This document shows positions 44,462 to 56,767 of a DNA stretch of 64,000 nt, in pieces (the first letter of the stretch is position 1; each line of letters starts with the position of its first letter). The position numbers and the translations under genes are program-made. This DNA is from Balamuthia mandrillaris (Eukaryota; Discosea; Longamoebia; Balamuthiidae). The notes below the pieces were generated by a model that was given only the letters and a program-made list of their open reading frames with translations, was not told the origin of the DNA and ran no database searches. Location of the stretch: NCBI GenBank assembly GCA_031835245.1, contig JAVKOQ010000003.1, positions 216,001-280,000 of the forward strand, in the 5' to 3' direction.

Positions 44462-45720
44462 ATGCACAAAGCGACCATGATCCACGGGGAAGAAAATAAC
44501 AACGGCCAGCATCGCAGCAGCAACAGCGCCTCGCCGGCTCACCTTCAAGGCGTTTCCCTGCTGGACAGGAGGGAGCTTCGGCTGAGGGAGTGGCACCAGT
44601 GCGTGAGCAACACGCTCCACTGGGACCGCATGCACAGGGAGCTGGCCTACCAGGTGGACGGGCGAAGGAGGAAGATCCTCTCCCGCTTCTCCTACCTCCG
44701 CTTGGAGGGCTGCCAGCAGATGCAGGACCTGATGAAGCTCATCATCACCGCTCCTCCCGAGGACTCTCTCCTCTCCATCTTCTTGGAGCTCCAAAACGAC
44801 AAGGACCGCAATGGTACTCTCCTTTCTTACTTCTTAGTTCTGCTTTCTCCGTTCGCTCTTCTCTCCTCTCTATTCTCTCTTTTCTCTGCGCTCATCTCGT
44901 TCTCTCGTCTCTTCGCGCTTCTCTCTTCTGGTTTACGCACGAATAGTGACTGCGATATTTTTGGAGTCCGTCCTGTCGCCAACGTTCATGGCAGAAGTCA
45001 GCTCGTTAAGTCCGGTGAGTTCCAGAGAGAAGCAAACCGCGCTGGAGACCATGCAAGGTCTTCTCGTGCTTCACCAGCCCAGCAAAGAATATTTTGCTCA
45101 ACTGGATGGCGTTTCGGTACTTTGGCCTGCTTCTCGTCTCTCGTCTCTCTTCTTTCTCCTCTTCTTTCTAAACCATTGAAATTACACCAGAGCTGTTTAA
45201 AGCTGTTGCAATCGGAACAAAGGTCGTTCTTGGGAGTACCTTGCTTGCAGGTGTTGCTCTCCGCGATGATCGGCAGTGATGCCACCAACCGGCTGTGCTT
45301 CGAGGAAGAAGATGGTTATCTTCACCTCCTCGCCATTCTTAAACAACGAAAAGCTAGTAAGCGTACCAGGTTGGATCCTTTCTTTCTTTCTTCTTGCTTC
45401 CTTCATCTGTCTTCACACTGCTTACTCCTTGTATCTTGTGTCTTGCTTCTCCGATGTTCTTTGTTTTCTCCTCCAAAACAAAATCTAAAACAAAACTGAA
45501 ACTAAAACAACATAGGTACCATTGTGCAGAGTTCATGAGCCATGCAGGACAATACTTTGGAGCGAACGAAAAGCTAACAAAGCTGATGGGGGAGAGGCTT
45601 TGGAGCTTGATTGCGCGGCATACCTTCACTCAATCACCATCCAAGCAATGCATATTTGCTTTGGTGGAAGCAATTGATGAAGTGCTTCTGGCTTCGGCAC
45701 CTGTAGACAGCGGAATATGA
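44462..45720 (+). CDS. Septation-initiation-network Cdc14 homologue (not the phosphatase)
   Basis: Four exons join in phase: exon 1 from the ATG at 44462, a junction at DRN/VTAIFLESVL, one at GVS/SCLKLLQSEQ, and one at KRT/RYHCAEFMS, to TGA at 45720. The armadillo-like helical protein carries MQGLLVLHQPSKEYFAQLDG. It also has CLQVLLSAMIGSDATNRLCF followed by a helix with LAILKQRK and CAEFMSHAGQYF. These align with the fungal SIN component Cdc14, which binds and activates the Sid1 germinal-centre kinase at the spindle pole during septation. No Cys-x5-Arg phosphatase motif is present, so it is unrelated to the CDC14 phosphatase. The homology is remote and is my reading of helix patterns. Confidence 0.65.
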
Positions 45721-45801
45721 AGAAGAAGAACAAGAAGAACAAGAAGAAAGAAGCAACAAAAAGAAATTGTAACGTAAAAAGAAGTGACGTTGTTGTTTCA
45801 G

Positions 45802-48594
45802 TTAATGGCGCATGTGAGCTCTGTGCTCATTAACAGTATCAATAAGATGTTGAACCACGCTTTCATCTGCGCGTTTTTGGAAAAGTTAGTGACTGCACAA
45901 AAAAACTTTAAAAGATCCAAAGAACAAACCAGCTAACGTGGAAGTGTCTCCCAAATCTTCAGGGCTAGACTCTCCAGAGGCGATCTTTCGCAACAAACGT
46001 CTCATGATTTTACCGCTTCTGGTCTTTGGCAGTCCCGTCACAAACACTATGTGATCCGGTGTCGCAAATGGACCTATAAACGATTTTTTTTGAGAAGAGA
46101 GCAGCGAAGCAGAGAAGGAAAAGACACGCAGCGAAGAGTAAAAGTAAGAAGAGTAAAGATAGAAAGACGCGAAAGGAACAAACCGATGTGTCGGCGAACT
46201 TCCATCTTCAACTCGGCGGCCAAATTTTCAGTTCCTTCGTAGCGTTCTTTCAGCACACAATAACAGAAAATGGCGCTCCTTTTTTTGTATATCACCAGTT
46301 TCAACAAGGGTTTTTAAAAAACAAAGACAAAGAAATAAACAAAACAGCATAATACCCTTTAATGTCATGGGGAATGGCAATGACAGCAGCTTCATTGCAT
46401 GAAACATGTGCAACCAAAGAGTTCTCGATTTCAGCAGTACCCAAACGATGTCCAGACACGTTAATAACATCTATCTTATTAACACCCCAACGAGCCCGCA
46501 AGAGGGAGAGAGGGTAAGCGAGTGAGAACAGCAAGAAAAAAAAAAGGAAACGGACCATCAACGCGGCCAGTAATCCAGTAGAAGCCGTCTGAGTCACGAC
46601 GAGCGCCATCACCGGTGAAGTAATACCCCTTGTAAGCCTATTTGTACGTTGCAAAAAAGTCAGTCATTGCTGATATTGACAGCCCACAAGTTTTATGCAA
46701 GGAGAAGAGGACGAGACATACGTGCATGTACGTGCGAAGGTAACGTTGATGATCACCTAATACAGTTCTGATGGAAACGAATAAGCGACAGCGGAATAAT
46801 TAGGAAAATTGGGAAAGTAACCTTGAAATACCAGGCCAAGGATGCGACAATGCCAACAGACCTTTTGAAAAATGCAGAATAAGGGCAAATCGAGAAGAGG
46901 AGGGAGGAAGAAGACAAAGGAGAGGAGGTCAAACCCTCGGCTTCAGTTTCGGTGATGGGTTGTCCAGATTGCCCATCCAACAACGCCGGTTGTACGCCAA
47001 AGAAAGGAAGACCTGCAGAACCAGGTTTGCTCGGCACTGCTCCTGGCAAAGACGTTATTAATATACCGCCCTTTTGTTAACAGAAAGTGAAAATGGGTGA
47101 GCAAGAATGAAGAAAAGAAAAGAAAAGAGAAAAGAAAACTCACAGTTTCAGTTTGCCAGTACGTGTCAACAATGCTGCATTTGCCTTCACCAACGATCTC
47201 ATAATACCATTTCCATGCAGTTGGATTAATAGGCTACATACAAGCCACAAAACAATAATAAGAAAGAAGAAAAACAAACTACAAACAAAACAGAAGCAGA
47301 TGTACCTCTCCAACACTGCCCAAAATGCGGAGTGAAGAACGATCATACTTTTTAACTATATCATTGCCAGCTTTCATGATGGCACGGATGGCCTGTTTTG
47401 GAGTAAGTGGGAGAGAGCATGAAGAGCGGATAAGTATTAACGAGAATGCAGGATGAAAACAACGCAGTATACCGTTGGCGCAGTATAGAAGATGGTAACT
47501 TTGTGTCTCTCGACAACGTCCCAATAACGACCAGCTGTTTCGCAGAGAGCAGAGGATTAGAGCAAGAGAAATAGAAATAATGCAGGATTTATAAGGACGG
47601 GATACCATCAGGGTAAAGGGGAGTTGATTCAAACATCAATGTCGTTGCTCCATTGCACAGCTTTAGCAGGGAAATAGACAATAAGCAAAATAGAAAAGAG
47701 AAAGATAGAAGGAAAAATGCATAATACCGGTCCGTAAACAATGTAGCTATGGCCAGTTATCCAGCCAACATCAGCGACGCAAGCATAAATGTCGCTGTCA
47801 GGATGACAGTCAAAGACGAAGCGATGGGTGACGGACGTGTACAGCAAATATCCAGCAATCGTATGCATAAGTCCTTTGGGCTTGCCAGTACTGCCAGAGG
47901 TGTAGAGGAGGAAGAGAGGATCATCACTATCCATTGCCTCACATGGACAATAAGGCCTTTGCGCATCCTTTTGATAGTATTTTGTTATTTAGTGTTCATA
48001 TGAGATTCGGAAGAAGAGAGAGTGAAAGAGAAACAACGAAAGAGGAACAGAGGAAACATGAGAGTAGAAAATATACCATAGCCTCTTTCAAGTCGATGTC
48101 ACGAGGAGGGTGGAAAGGAACATTAGCACCAGTTCTCTTGTGCACGAATACTGTCTGTGATCGAGTGTTATAACACAACCTCATTTGTTTCAAAAATAAG
48201 TCAAAAAATGGTAACCTTGACGTCAGGACAACCAAGAAGGGCTTCGTCTACTGTTTCTTTAAGTGGAATGATGCGGCCACCACGTTTGCCCTATTGAAAG
48301 AAAGAGAAGGAATGAAGTACAGAACAAGTAAGGATCACAATAAGAGAGAGGAGAGGGTTGGGTTCAAAGGGTAAATGTACTTGATCAGCAGTGATAAGGA
48401 CGGTGGATTTAGCATCCAGGATGCGCTGTCGGAGAGCTTCAGCGCTAAATCCAGCGAAAACAACACTGCCATTGCACGAGAGAATCATTTAGAATAAAAT
48501 CGGTAAACGTTAACCAAGCAAACACATAATAGATGTACCTATGCGGTGCACCAATTCTGGCACAAGCAAGCATCGCTACTATAGCCTAAAAGAG

Positions 48595-48631
<37 letters not shown>

Positions 48632-49576
48632 GGAAGCAACAATGAAGTCAACACAAAGACATTGGCTAGCGGGAAGCAAATAATATATACCTCGGGAACC
48701 ATAGGCATGTAAATAGCAACAACGTCTCCTTTCTTCACGCCTACCGACTTGAGCACATTTGCCATCTTGCTAACTTCTCTCAGCAGCTCCCTGAACGGTG
48801 TCCACCGTTATTTCATCTGCTTCGTTTGAAATAGCGGTCCAACCACCACAAAAGAAGAAGAATACAAACGTACCCATAGGTGACCTTCTTAACCATTGAT
48901 GGCTCGTCTCCTATTGATAAATAAGCACGGGAGATGAGAGGTGAGAGAAGGAGACAGAAAAGAGGACAAGAGAACGAGAGATGAAAGATGAGAAGAGAGA
49001 ACAAGACAAGTGAAGAGAAGGAGAGAGAATGAGAGAAGCAGAGAGAAGCGAGAGGGAGGTGTACCTTCCCAAAGAATGGCAACCTTGTCAGGGTTCTGAA
49101 AGACATGACGGTCCACGCACTGGTAGCACGCGTTCAGTTGACCTCCGAGAAACCACGCTATGTCTCCATGCTCAAACGATCTTTTTTTTAAAAAAAAATG
49201 AAAGCAAACCCCACTGTTATGTTTCATCCTCCTTCTTCTCTCAACACAAGCAGACATACCCAGTTTGTACGTGATGAAAAGGTCTGTACCACGTTAACAT
49301 CTCAGCAGCCAACTAGAGAGAAAGAGGGAGGGAGGGGTGAGAAGAAGAAGAAGCAGAACAAGCACGAAAGGAACAAAGGAAGGAGAGCAAAAAAACCTCG
49401 CCCCAGAACGCCTCGGGCTCCGAGACGCTCCTTTCGTACATCTTTTGGTACTGCTCGAGGCTGTTGATGTAGGCGGAGGCCTGGATGCCCGGAGGGGGCA
49501 CGTAAAACGCCTCCTCCCCTCGCTGCTTCTTCGTGGGTCCTTGGTGGTTCGACTCCTTCTCCTTTTCAATCTCCAT
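45802..49576 (-). CDS. ACS: Acetyl-CoA synthetase
   Basis: Roughly eighteen short exons run from [18 protein letters not shown] (ATG at 49576) to the stop at 45802. Adenylate-forming motifs in order: [16 protein letters not shown], the phosphate loop [31 protein letters not shown], and [36 protein letters not shown] is followed by the catalytic Lys in [12 protein letters not shown]. The seam at 46870-46810 reads in phase as [14 protein letters not shown] then TVLGDHQRY, as expected. The enzyme makes acetyl-CoA from acetate, ATP and CoA in the cytosol or nucleus; no targeting signal or peroxisomal tripeptide is seen. It has more introns than any other gene in the window. Confidence 0.96.
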
Positions 49577-49632
49577 CCTCTCTCACAAAAATCTGGCCAT
49601 GTAACAAAACAAATTAAACAGATCTCAGAAGT

Positions 49633-49680
<48 letters not shown>

Positions 49681-50089
49681 CAAGACTCACCAAACAAAAA
49701 GAAGTGCACAGGGGGGAGGGACACACGCAGAGAGCAGGAAGAAGAAAGGTTTGACCAAAACGAAATCACAAAAACTAAACGAAAACTTTCTTTCTTCGCT
49801 TTGACCTCACGCTCGTTCTTGAGGAAAGGGCAAAATATGTCCAAGCCGCGACGCTGCCAGGGGGAGGGTTCTCAGCGCAGACAATTCGGATGGGAGAGGC
49901 CGGACCGTTGAATTCGTCGCCAAAGGGAATGCGGAATGCTGCCAGCAGCTCTTCGAAGAAAGAAGAAGCAGCTGCTAGTCATTCGTTGCGACAGAAGGCC
50001 TTCGGTCAGGGAGGGGGAAGGTCTTCCCAAAAGAGGGGGGAGCATGGGGAAGTCTCAATACTTTGCTTAGGAATAAATGTTTTTGTTAT
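49577..50089. other. ACS upstream region with (GA)n tract; no gene supported
   Basis: A pure GA run lies at about 49636-49677. The rest is mixed sequence. A plus-strand open frame at 49890-50165 ends in poly-Pro/Trp created by the antisense of the neighbouring His/Gly-rich coding tail, and is not taken as a gene. Confidence 0.4.
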
Positions 50090-53000
50090 TCAGCTAGTTT
50101 GTGGCGAGGAAGCATCCTCCGCTCCTCCTCCTCCTCCTCGGCCGTGGGTTTGGTGGTGGTGGTGATGGTGCATGACATCCACAAAGTTCCACTCCTCCTC
50201 GTAGACCGTCACCCGCAAATGGGCCGCTTCGTCCTCGTTTCCGGCCTCCTCCCTCTCTGGCTGCGGTTGCTGGGATTGCTGCATGGCAAAAGTGAAGAAG
50301 CTCATGCCTCCAAACTCGACCTGCTCTTGGGAGGGAGCCAAGCCCATGAAGGAGTACCTCCAGAGCCCTCTCAGCTTCCATCGGCACCACAGCTGGCCGT
50401 TCTGTTTTGGAATGTGCTCCACCATCTGAATGGAGAAGGAGAGACCCTCAAAGACCTGGTGAAGGTGCTTTATGCAGTTGAGCAATGCCTTGAAGCCTTG
50501 TTCTTGTTTGGTCTTGTCCGGAATGGAGCGCGAGCTCAGACCCATGAGCTTCACGTTCGGTGCGAAGAGGACGGACAAGTCTATTTGCTGAACCGTTAGA
50601 CAAACGAACAAAAGAACACAAAAGAGACGGGCAGAAGAGGAAGGAACGGAGCAGCGACGAAAGAGAGAAAGAAGAGAGAAAAAACAGTACTTTTGAGTTG
50701 TCCAGTGTTGATGGCGTCGAAGAAAGACATCAAGTAGAGCTTCTTGCTTTCAAGATCCGGATCCACTGAAGACAACGTTCGAGCGGGAGTGGCAGAGGAT
50801 GAAGGAGCGGAAGAGGAAGAAGAACCAGCAGTAGAGGTTGACGGCGCTGCCGAAGGGGAAGAGGCATCTGCGGAAGCTGAGGCAGGGGGTTTAGGCTTTT
50901 TAGGTTTGGTCACATTCTCCGTCTTGAGGCTGAACTTTCTGCCAGGAAAAGGCAGAAAGAAGGTCATCCGGTTGGGATAGACCAGCCTGTCCCGGACAAA
51001 CTTTTTGAGGGTGGTGACCAAGTACTTATCCACTTTGGGCAGCCAGTTGACTTGTCGGTATTTCTCCCCGATCTCCACCCGAACGCCGATGTCCGTCTCT
51101 GGCATCTCTGCAAAGGATGCTCTGAACCGTTCCATCAGCTTTGGAGGTCCGTAGATATGTAACTGTTTGCGTGTTGTTGCTCAGTGCTTTGGTTTTTAAA
51201 AAAAAGGAAGAAGAAAGGAGAATGAAGAATGGAGAAGAAAGCAGAAGAATGGCAGCGAAGGGGGGAAACAAAAGTACTTTGCCGGAGATGCGAGAAATGG
51301 TGAGAGTGATCTTCATTGGGATGGTGGCGAAGCGATCCCTTGGCCAGTTGATGTACACCTCTGTGCTGACGGAAACACTGAACCCTCCGTTATAGTCCAG
51401 CAATGCCTCTCCGATCTATTGCCGCAAAAAGCTTCAAGTTAACAAAATGAAGAGAAGCGAAAGGGTAAAAAAAGCAAAAGAATGCAACGAGCAAAAAGAA
51501 AGAAGCAAAGGAAAGAAAGTGGGAGAGCAAGAGAGAGAGAGAGAGCTTACCACTTCATTTTCCAAGCATCCACGCAACAACTTTATTTTTTGTACTCTCA
51601 AAAAGGAACTACCCACATCTATATTACTTATTTTTATAGGTCCCTATTATCGTGGAATAGAAAAGAAGAAAGAATGTCAGAAGAAGAAGTAGAAGAACAA
51701 GAAGAACAAGAAGAGAGGAGAATGTTTAACGCACAAGATAAGCAGGACGTTTCTTCTTGGCGTCAAACTTGCGCTGCAAACGTCTGGCCAGACCTTCCTT
51801 GAAGACAGTGGATTGCTGCATGTCCGCAAAGTCTCTTTCCAGGATGATGTTGAACCACTCGCATTGCAGCCATTCGCTCTGCATAAGGCGATTCCTGTTC
51901 TCCACAGCAAAACTGTGGAAAGCGTTTTCCTGGTTGCCAGAAGCAGCAGAGGAAGATGAAGGTGAGGAGGAAGAAGCAGATGGAAAATTAGGAGAAGAAG
52001 GGTTTGAAGATGATGACGCAGAAGATGGTGGAGCTAAGGAGGTGGAAGTCGCAGCAGATGAAGCAGTTGTTGTTTGTGGTGCTGGTGTCGAAGAGGCAAA
52101 AGCGGATATTGTTGTTGTTGGAATGGAATCGGTCTGAAGCTCATTAAGCGAGTTGGTTTTAGCTGTTTTCTCATCTTCTTTTTGTTTATGTTGTTGTTTT
52201 GGTGACTCTTGTTGTGGTTGCTGGTGTTTTTGTGTTGGGTCTTTTTGAAGAATGTAAGAAGAGGAAGGAGAAGACGTTGGCGAAGAGGAAGCAGAAGAAG
52301 CAGCAGAAGGTTGAATAGTAGAAGTGGAAGAGAATGAGGCGTCGCTTGTTATGCTTGAAAATGATGCATCATCAGAGTTGAGAGTGAAGGAGTCGGTTGA
52401 AAGGTCTTGGCTTGGACGTCGTCGAGGACTAGGAAGAGCATTGTTTGGGAGTGGAGGAGTAGCAGAGAGGGACATGGCCATTTGGGCGAGGCCTGACGTT
52501 TTGGAAGCCAGCTTGATGCCTTTCTCAATCGCTTTCACCCATTTGGCCAGAGTTTCTGTGAAGCGAGTTAGTACTCAGCAAAGCAGAATGAATAAACAAG
52601 AAAGAAAGAAGGCCAACCTTCGGATCCTGCACGAAGTATACATTTATCGGTCTGAGTACGAAACACTGTTGCGTTGAAAGGAAGACCGTCAGGCCGCGTG
52701 GTGCTGTAGAGGCTAGCACCGCTCTTGTTGAAGATCTTGAAGGTAAGCGTGCGGAAGGGATCCACCGCCGCCTTTTCTTTGTTCTTCTTCCTCTTCTTTA
52801 CTTTACATCCTCTTAACCGTATCAACCCTAAACAATCCTTTGCGTTCGTCTCCGACTAAACATGTTCGATAGAAAGTAACTTTAGCATTCAACAACAAGA
52901 GAAGAGAACGCGAGAAGAGGGAAGAGAACCTTGTTTTTGAAGTAACGGAGAGATTTGGAGTCCACAATAAACCACCAAGTTGAGAAGCAAGACAACCCCT

Positions 53001-53933
53001 TATCCTGTCCTGCATTCAACATTTCCAACCATCCTTCATGATACGATGACGACGAGGAAGAAAAACGAAGAAGCTGAACCACCTTCAGAGCCGCTCAATT
53101 CTCCACTTTCGCGTCCCTCTGAAGCGGTTGAGACAACGGAAACCGCTGCCTTTTCTTCGGCCTTGGAAATCGCTGTACGAATGGCTGACAACCAATCCAA
53201 CATATCCGCATCCGAAGAAGCTTTCATAGTGATCCTATAAGACTTTGACCTGCTTTTGTTGTTGATTGTTGATGTCGATGGAGGTAATATCATCGTTGGA
53301 ATAAGAAGAAGGAAGTCCTCCTTTGTCCTTTTCTTTGGCGATATTATCCGACGAGTTTCGTTTGGGAGTGACAAAGACTTCTCCAGAAGCACGACCCGTT
53401 TTTTTGGAGAACGTGGCCGACTTTTTCTTTTCCTTCTCCGCTCGTTTTCGTTCCTTCTCTTCGTCCTTTTGTTCCTTCTTCATTCGTTTCTTTTCTTCTT
53501 TCTTGATGCTTTCGCTGTTCTTCCTTCCATCTTGCTGTGGTAAAGCAGACGGAGATGAAGAGGCTGGAGAAAAGAAAGAGGGCTCGACCAGTTCTTCTTC
53601 ATCGCTGCTATCTTCCCCGTCATCCTCGTCTTGTCCTTCCTTTATCTTCCTGGTGAAGATTCTTTGTTTCTCTGGATGAGCTATTTTGAAGGTTCGTTCT
53701 TTCAAGGCAATAGTGCGACAACCTTCCAACTTTATAAGACCTCTTATAGTTTTACTCTGTTTTGTATAGCAAAGGGATGAGTTAAGAGAAAAGAGAGACG
53801 AGATGAGAGAGAGAGCGGGAAGGACCTTGGGAGAAGAAAGATATGCTATTTGATCATCCACTAGAACGCACCATCGTTTATAAAAGAACTTCGCTCTATT
53901 GTCAAAAAAGACAAAGTCAGAAAACAAGGCAAA

Positions 53934-53969
<36 letters not shown>

Positions 53970-55254
53970 GAGACGAGATAGATAAAGAAAGAGGCAAACC
54001 GTTTCAAATGCAGCCACCCAGACTTTGCAATGATCTTATCCTGAAAGAAAGGATTGTTGGGTGGTTGTTGTTGTTCTGCCGCTCCATCCTCTCCTTCAGG
54101 TGTTGCGAATGCAGAGGTTGATCCTCTTCCAGGAAAAAACGGAGCTGGCATGGAGTCCGAGTAATGAGCTAAGCTCTTCTTACGGGCTTTGTCGAGCGCT
54201 TTGGCGAGTCCCATTGGAGCACCTGCTATTGTCGCTGCTCGTTTGCTTTTGGTTGCATAGGTTGTTAGTTGTGTGAAAGAGCAAAGCAATGGAAATAAAG
54301 AAACGACATAGAAAGAAAGGAAGGCAGGCAGAAAGACAGAAAGAGAGCGAAACGGTACGGAATGGAGTGAGAACGCAAGTTAGAGGGAGGCAGCAGCTGT
54401 TCGGTACTGGACACGGGAGTTGTCGTAGCAGATGTTAGGTCGCTGCTGGATGGCTCCTCCGTTGTTATCGTCGAGGCACTATCACTCTCATTGAAGCTAT
54501 GATGACTGTTGATGTTCTCGAAAGAAGAAGCAGTAGTGAACGAAGGAGTTGAAGTCGAGGTATTGGAGGAAGAAGAGAAAGAAGTGGTTGAAGGAAGGCC
54601 GGAGTCAGGAGCAGACACCGCAAGTGAAGGAAGCGCGTGGGCTTCATTTTCATTTGCGCGAGAAGCATTCATCAATTGTTGCTCAGAGAAAGAAAGTGAA
54701 GCCGAAGAAGAAGAAGAAGCCGAAGAAGGAACGGTCGAGCCTCTTCTCGAACTGATGGCAGTCGCCATCACAGCGGCGGTAGCAGCAGAAGTGGCCGCGT
54801 GAACGTTTTGTGGTTGCTGTTGCTTTTGCTTCTTCATTTCTTTCTCTCTTTTCTTCTCCTCCTCCCTGTCTTTCTTCTCCTTTTGGCGTTGTTGCTTCTC
54901 CAGCTCTTTCTCCTCTTTCTTCTGCTTCTTGATCGCCTTTTTCTTTTGGCGCGAGGAAGAAGGCACGTTCTCTGGCTCACGAATGGAAGAACCAGAGGAA
55001 GCGGAAGAAGGGACATTCGAGGAAACATTTGACGAAGAGATGGTGGAGGCAGAGGAGACTTTGTCGGGTCGCCGAACTTGGGCGTTTTGTTGCTCAGAGG
55101 GATCTTCCAGCCGGATCTGCGGCACCTTGGCGCGTAGGTAGCGCTCGTTCTTTTTGGTCTTCTTGGCGAGGAGCCATATGAGAAGGGTCACGCTGCCACC
55201 GAGAAAGAAGATGCCGCCCAATACAAACGCCAACAGATGTGAAAAGAGCGACAT
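50090..55254 (-). CDS. SMP-domain lipid-transfer protein (TEX2/Nvj2-like) with two PH domains
   Basis: About a dozen exons are read from MSLFSHLLAFVLGGIFFLGG (ATG at 55254). A single N-terminal membrane anchor (FVLGGIFFLGGSVTLLIWLL) is followed by a long Ser/Lys/Glu linker. The first PH domain starts KSGWLHLKRRAKFFYKRW and ends SYRITMKASSDADMLDWL. The second starts GWLEMLNAG and ends ETLAKWVKAIEKG. After a Ser/Gln linker comes the SMP domain: WFNIILERDFADMQQSTV, ALLDYNGGFSVSVSTEVY and LPKVDKYLVTTLKKFVRDRL. Beyond it a segment of about 130 residues looks like an NTF2-like domain (FKALLNCIKHLHQVFEGL, LWCRWKLRGLW). SMP proteins move glycerolipids or ceramide at ER contact sites. Between 53240 and 53400 the reading frame changes and needs an intron I could not fix. 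Between 53080 and 53030 a 50-base intron solves a similar change. Confidence 0.85.
53937..53964 (-). repeat. (GA)n microsatellite in an intron of the SMP gene
   Basis: A pure GA run, CT on the coding strand, upstream of the acceptor that opens the exon RAKFFYKRW. Confidence 0.9.
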
Positions 55255-55619
55255 TTCTCTATCGTTACAAATAAAATAAACTAAAATAAAACGAGGAGAG
55301 TTGAAAAAGAAAGGTAGAGATGAAAAATGAAGCTATAACGATTGTTTGATCAAGGTGCTTAGAAGAGAGGAGAACCCTTTGCGAAAAAGTGTGGCGTTAC
55401 TTAAGAGTACACAAAAGAACAGCTGCAACTATTCTACGAAAAAAAAGGTGGAAGGAACAAAAGAAAAAAAAAAAGAAGGCGGCCGACCCCCTTCTTTCTT
55501 TTTTTTTCTCGGGCCTTTTTCTTTCTTCTTTTTCTTTTATTGTTGTTGGGCCTTTATAGCTACATTATTGACTCGAAAGGGGGCTGCATTACCGCATCGT
55601 TCGAACGCAGATTTCAGCG
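55255..55619. other. Intergenic region upstream of the SMP gene
   Basis: 365 bases, A-rich then T-rich (homopolymers near 55440-55470 and 55490-55540). No ORF or RNA gene is supported. Confidence 0.35.
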
Positions 55620-56050
55620 GGAATGTTGGACGCTTTCGGTCCCATATCCCTTTCTCAAGGAGCAATTAGCAGCAACCTCTCCCCCCAGCAGTGTGCCCCC
55701 CACAAAATGGGTTCCATGATGAACCTTTTTCCTTTGCTCACCACCGCTTGCCCAACGCTGCAACACGTCCCAAGGGTCATTGTGCAGGCTGCCTGCACAA
55801 AGACTTGGAAGGACGCCCATTGGCAGCAGCACCATTGCACCACCTCCAAATGCCCTTTCCTTGTCGTTGGCCCCGCAACCACTGCAGCACCTCCAAATGG
55901 CCGTGCTTTGCTGGCGAACCGCTTTGCGGCCTGCCGGAGCCATGCTCTCCTCCGAGCAACAGGTCCAAGACTTCGTCTGGCAATAGGTCTTCCACCAAAC
56001 AACAAGCAGGTGGCGAAGTTGTGGAGGAAGACTTTGTTTTTTTCCGGTTC
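55620..56050 (-). pseudogene. Decayed F-box/LKWA-repeat gene
   Basis: On the minus strand VEDLLPDEVLDLLLGGEH parallels VEELLPEELVCHVFEQ at the F-box of copy 2 (43135-44301). Repeat fragments then appear in shifting frames: HGHLEVLQWLRGQR in one frame and KGHLEVVQWCCCQW in another. No frame is open across the region and there is no plausible spliced model, so at least two frameshifts separate the parts. Most of the repeat array is missing. It is best read as a truncated duplicate of the F-box family found twice about 12-18 kb upstream. Confidence 0.7.
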
Positions 56051-56767
56051 TTCTTCCTTCTCTGCTTTTATCTAGCTCTTCTTGTTGCTGGCAAACAGTT
56101 TGAGTTGCATCGGTCATACAAAGGTTTCACTTCTTTTTTTCTTGTTTAAAAAAACAACACAGACAAACGCAGTCTTTTGTGGTTCCTTGTTGGTACTTCC
56201 GCTACCATCCTTTCCTTCCTGTTGTCGTTTTAGCCTTTTCTTTCTTTTACTCTCTTTTCGATCTTTGACTGAAATGAAATGACAAGTGGAAAAAGGGCAG
56301 CAAAAATGTCCCTGCCCCTCCGTGCTACTTTCGGTGTGTACGCAATGGACCACCTCCAAACCAGACCGTTGCGCGGTGGTCAATAGTTGTGCCAAGTTGC
56401 CGATAATCAATTGCTTTTGTTGGATTATGATTTTCTATGAATATATTCAATAAAATCGATAATTCACAATTAATAATGTTGAGCATAGCACAGCCAACCG
56501 TGCCGTTAGGCGAAACAAGGTGATGAGAACGAACGAGGTTATTGCCACCACCAATCGTAACGCTGCTTTCATTCTTCTAAGCAATTCGAACGAGCGAGGC
56601 ATCTCATTCTTTCTCGGTTTGTTTTTTAAAGTGCATTCCTATCATGACGAATAGAGTCATTATAGGAACTCATTTTTATTCTGCTTCATTTCTTTCAAGT
56701 TTTCTTTCTTTTAAAAAACAAAACAACACAGACCAACACAACGGCCAAGAGATAAAAGTGAACAACA
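56051..56767. other. Intergenic region upstream of the ALDH gene
   Basis: 717 bases. The left part may hold more decayed repeat sequence (a minus-strand stretch with LAQLLTTAQRSGLEVV at about 56330-56405, no start codon). The middle is AT-rich near 56400-56480. The right part holds TTATAGG and A-rich sequence just before the ATG. No gene is supported. Confidence 0.35.

Noticed and set aside
44462-45720. CDC14 dual-specificity phosphatase
   Set aside because: There is no HCxxxxxR active-site loop. The similarity is to the unrelated fungal SIN protein of the same name.
49890-50165. 91-codon plus-strand ORF starting MGEAGPLNSS
   Set aside because: Its second half is the antisense of the SMP protein's Gly/His tail, and no family resemblance is seen in the first half.
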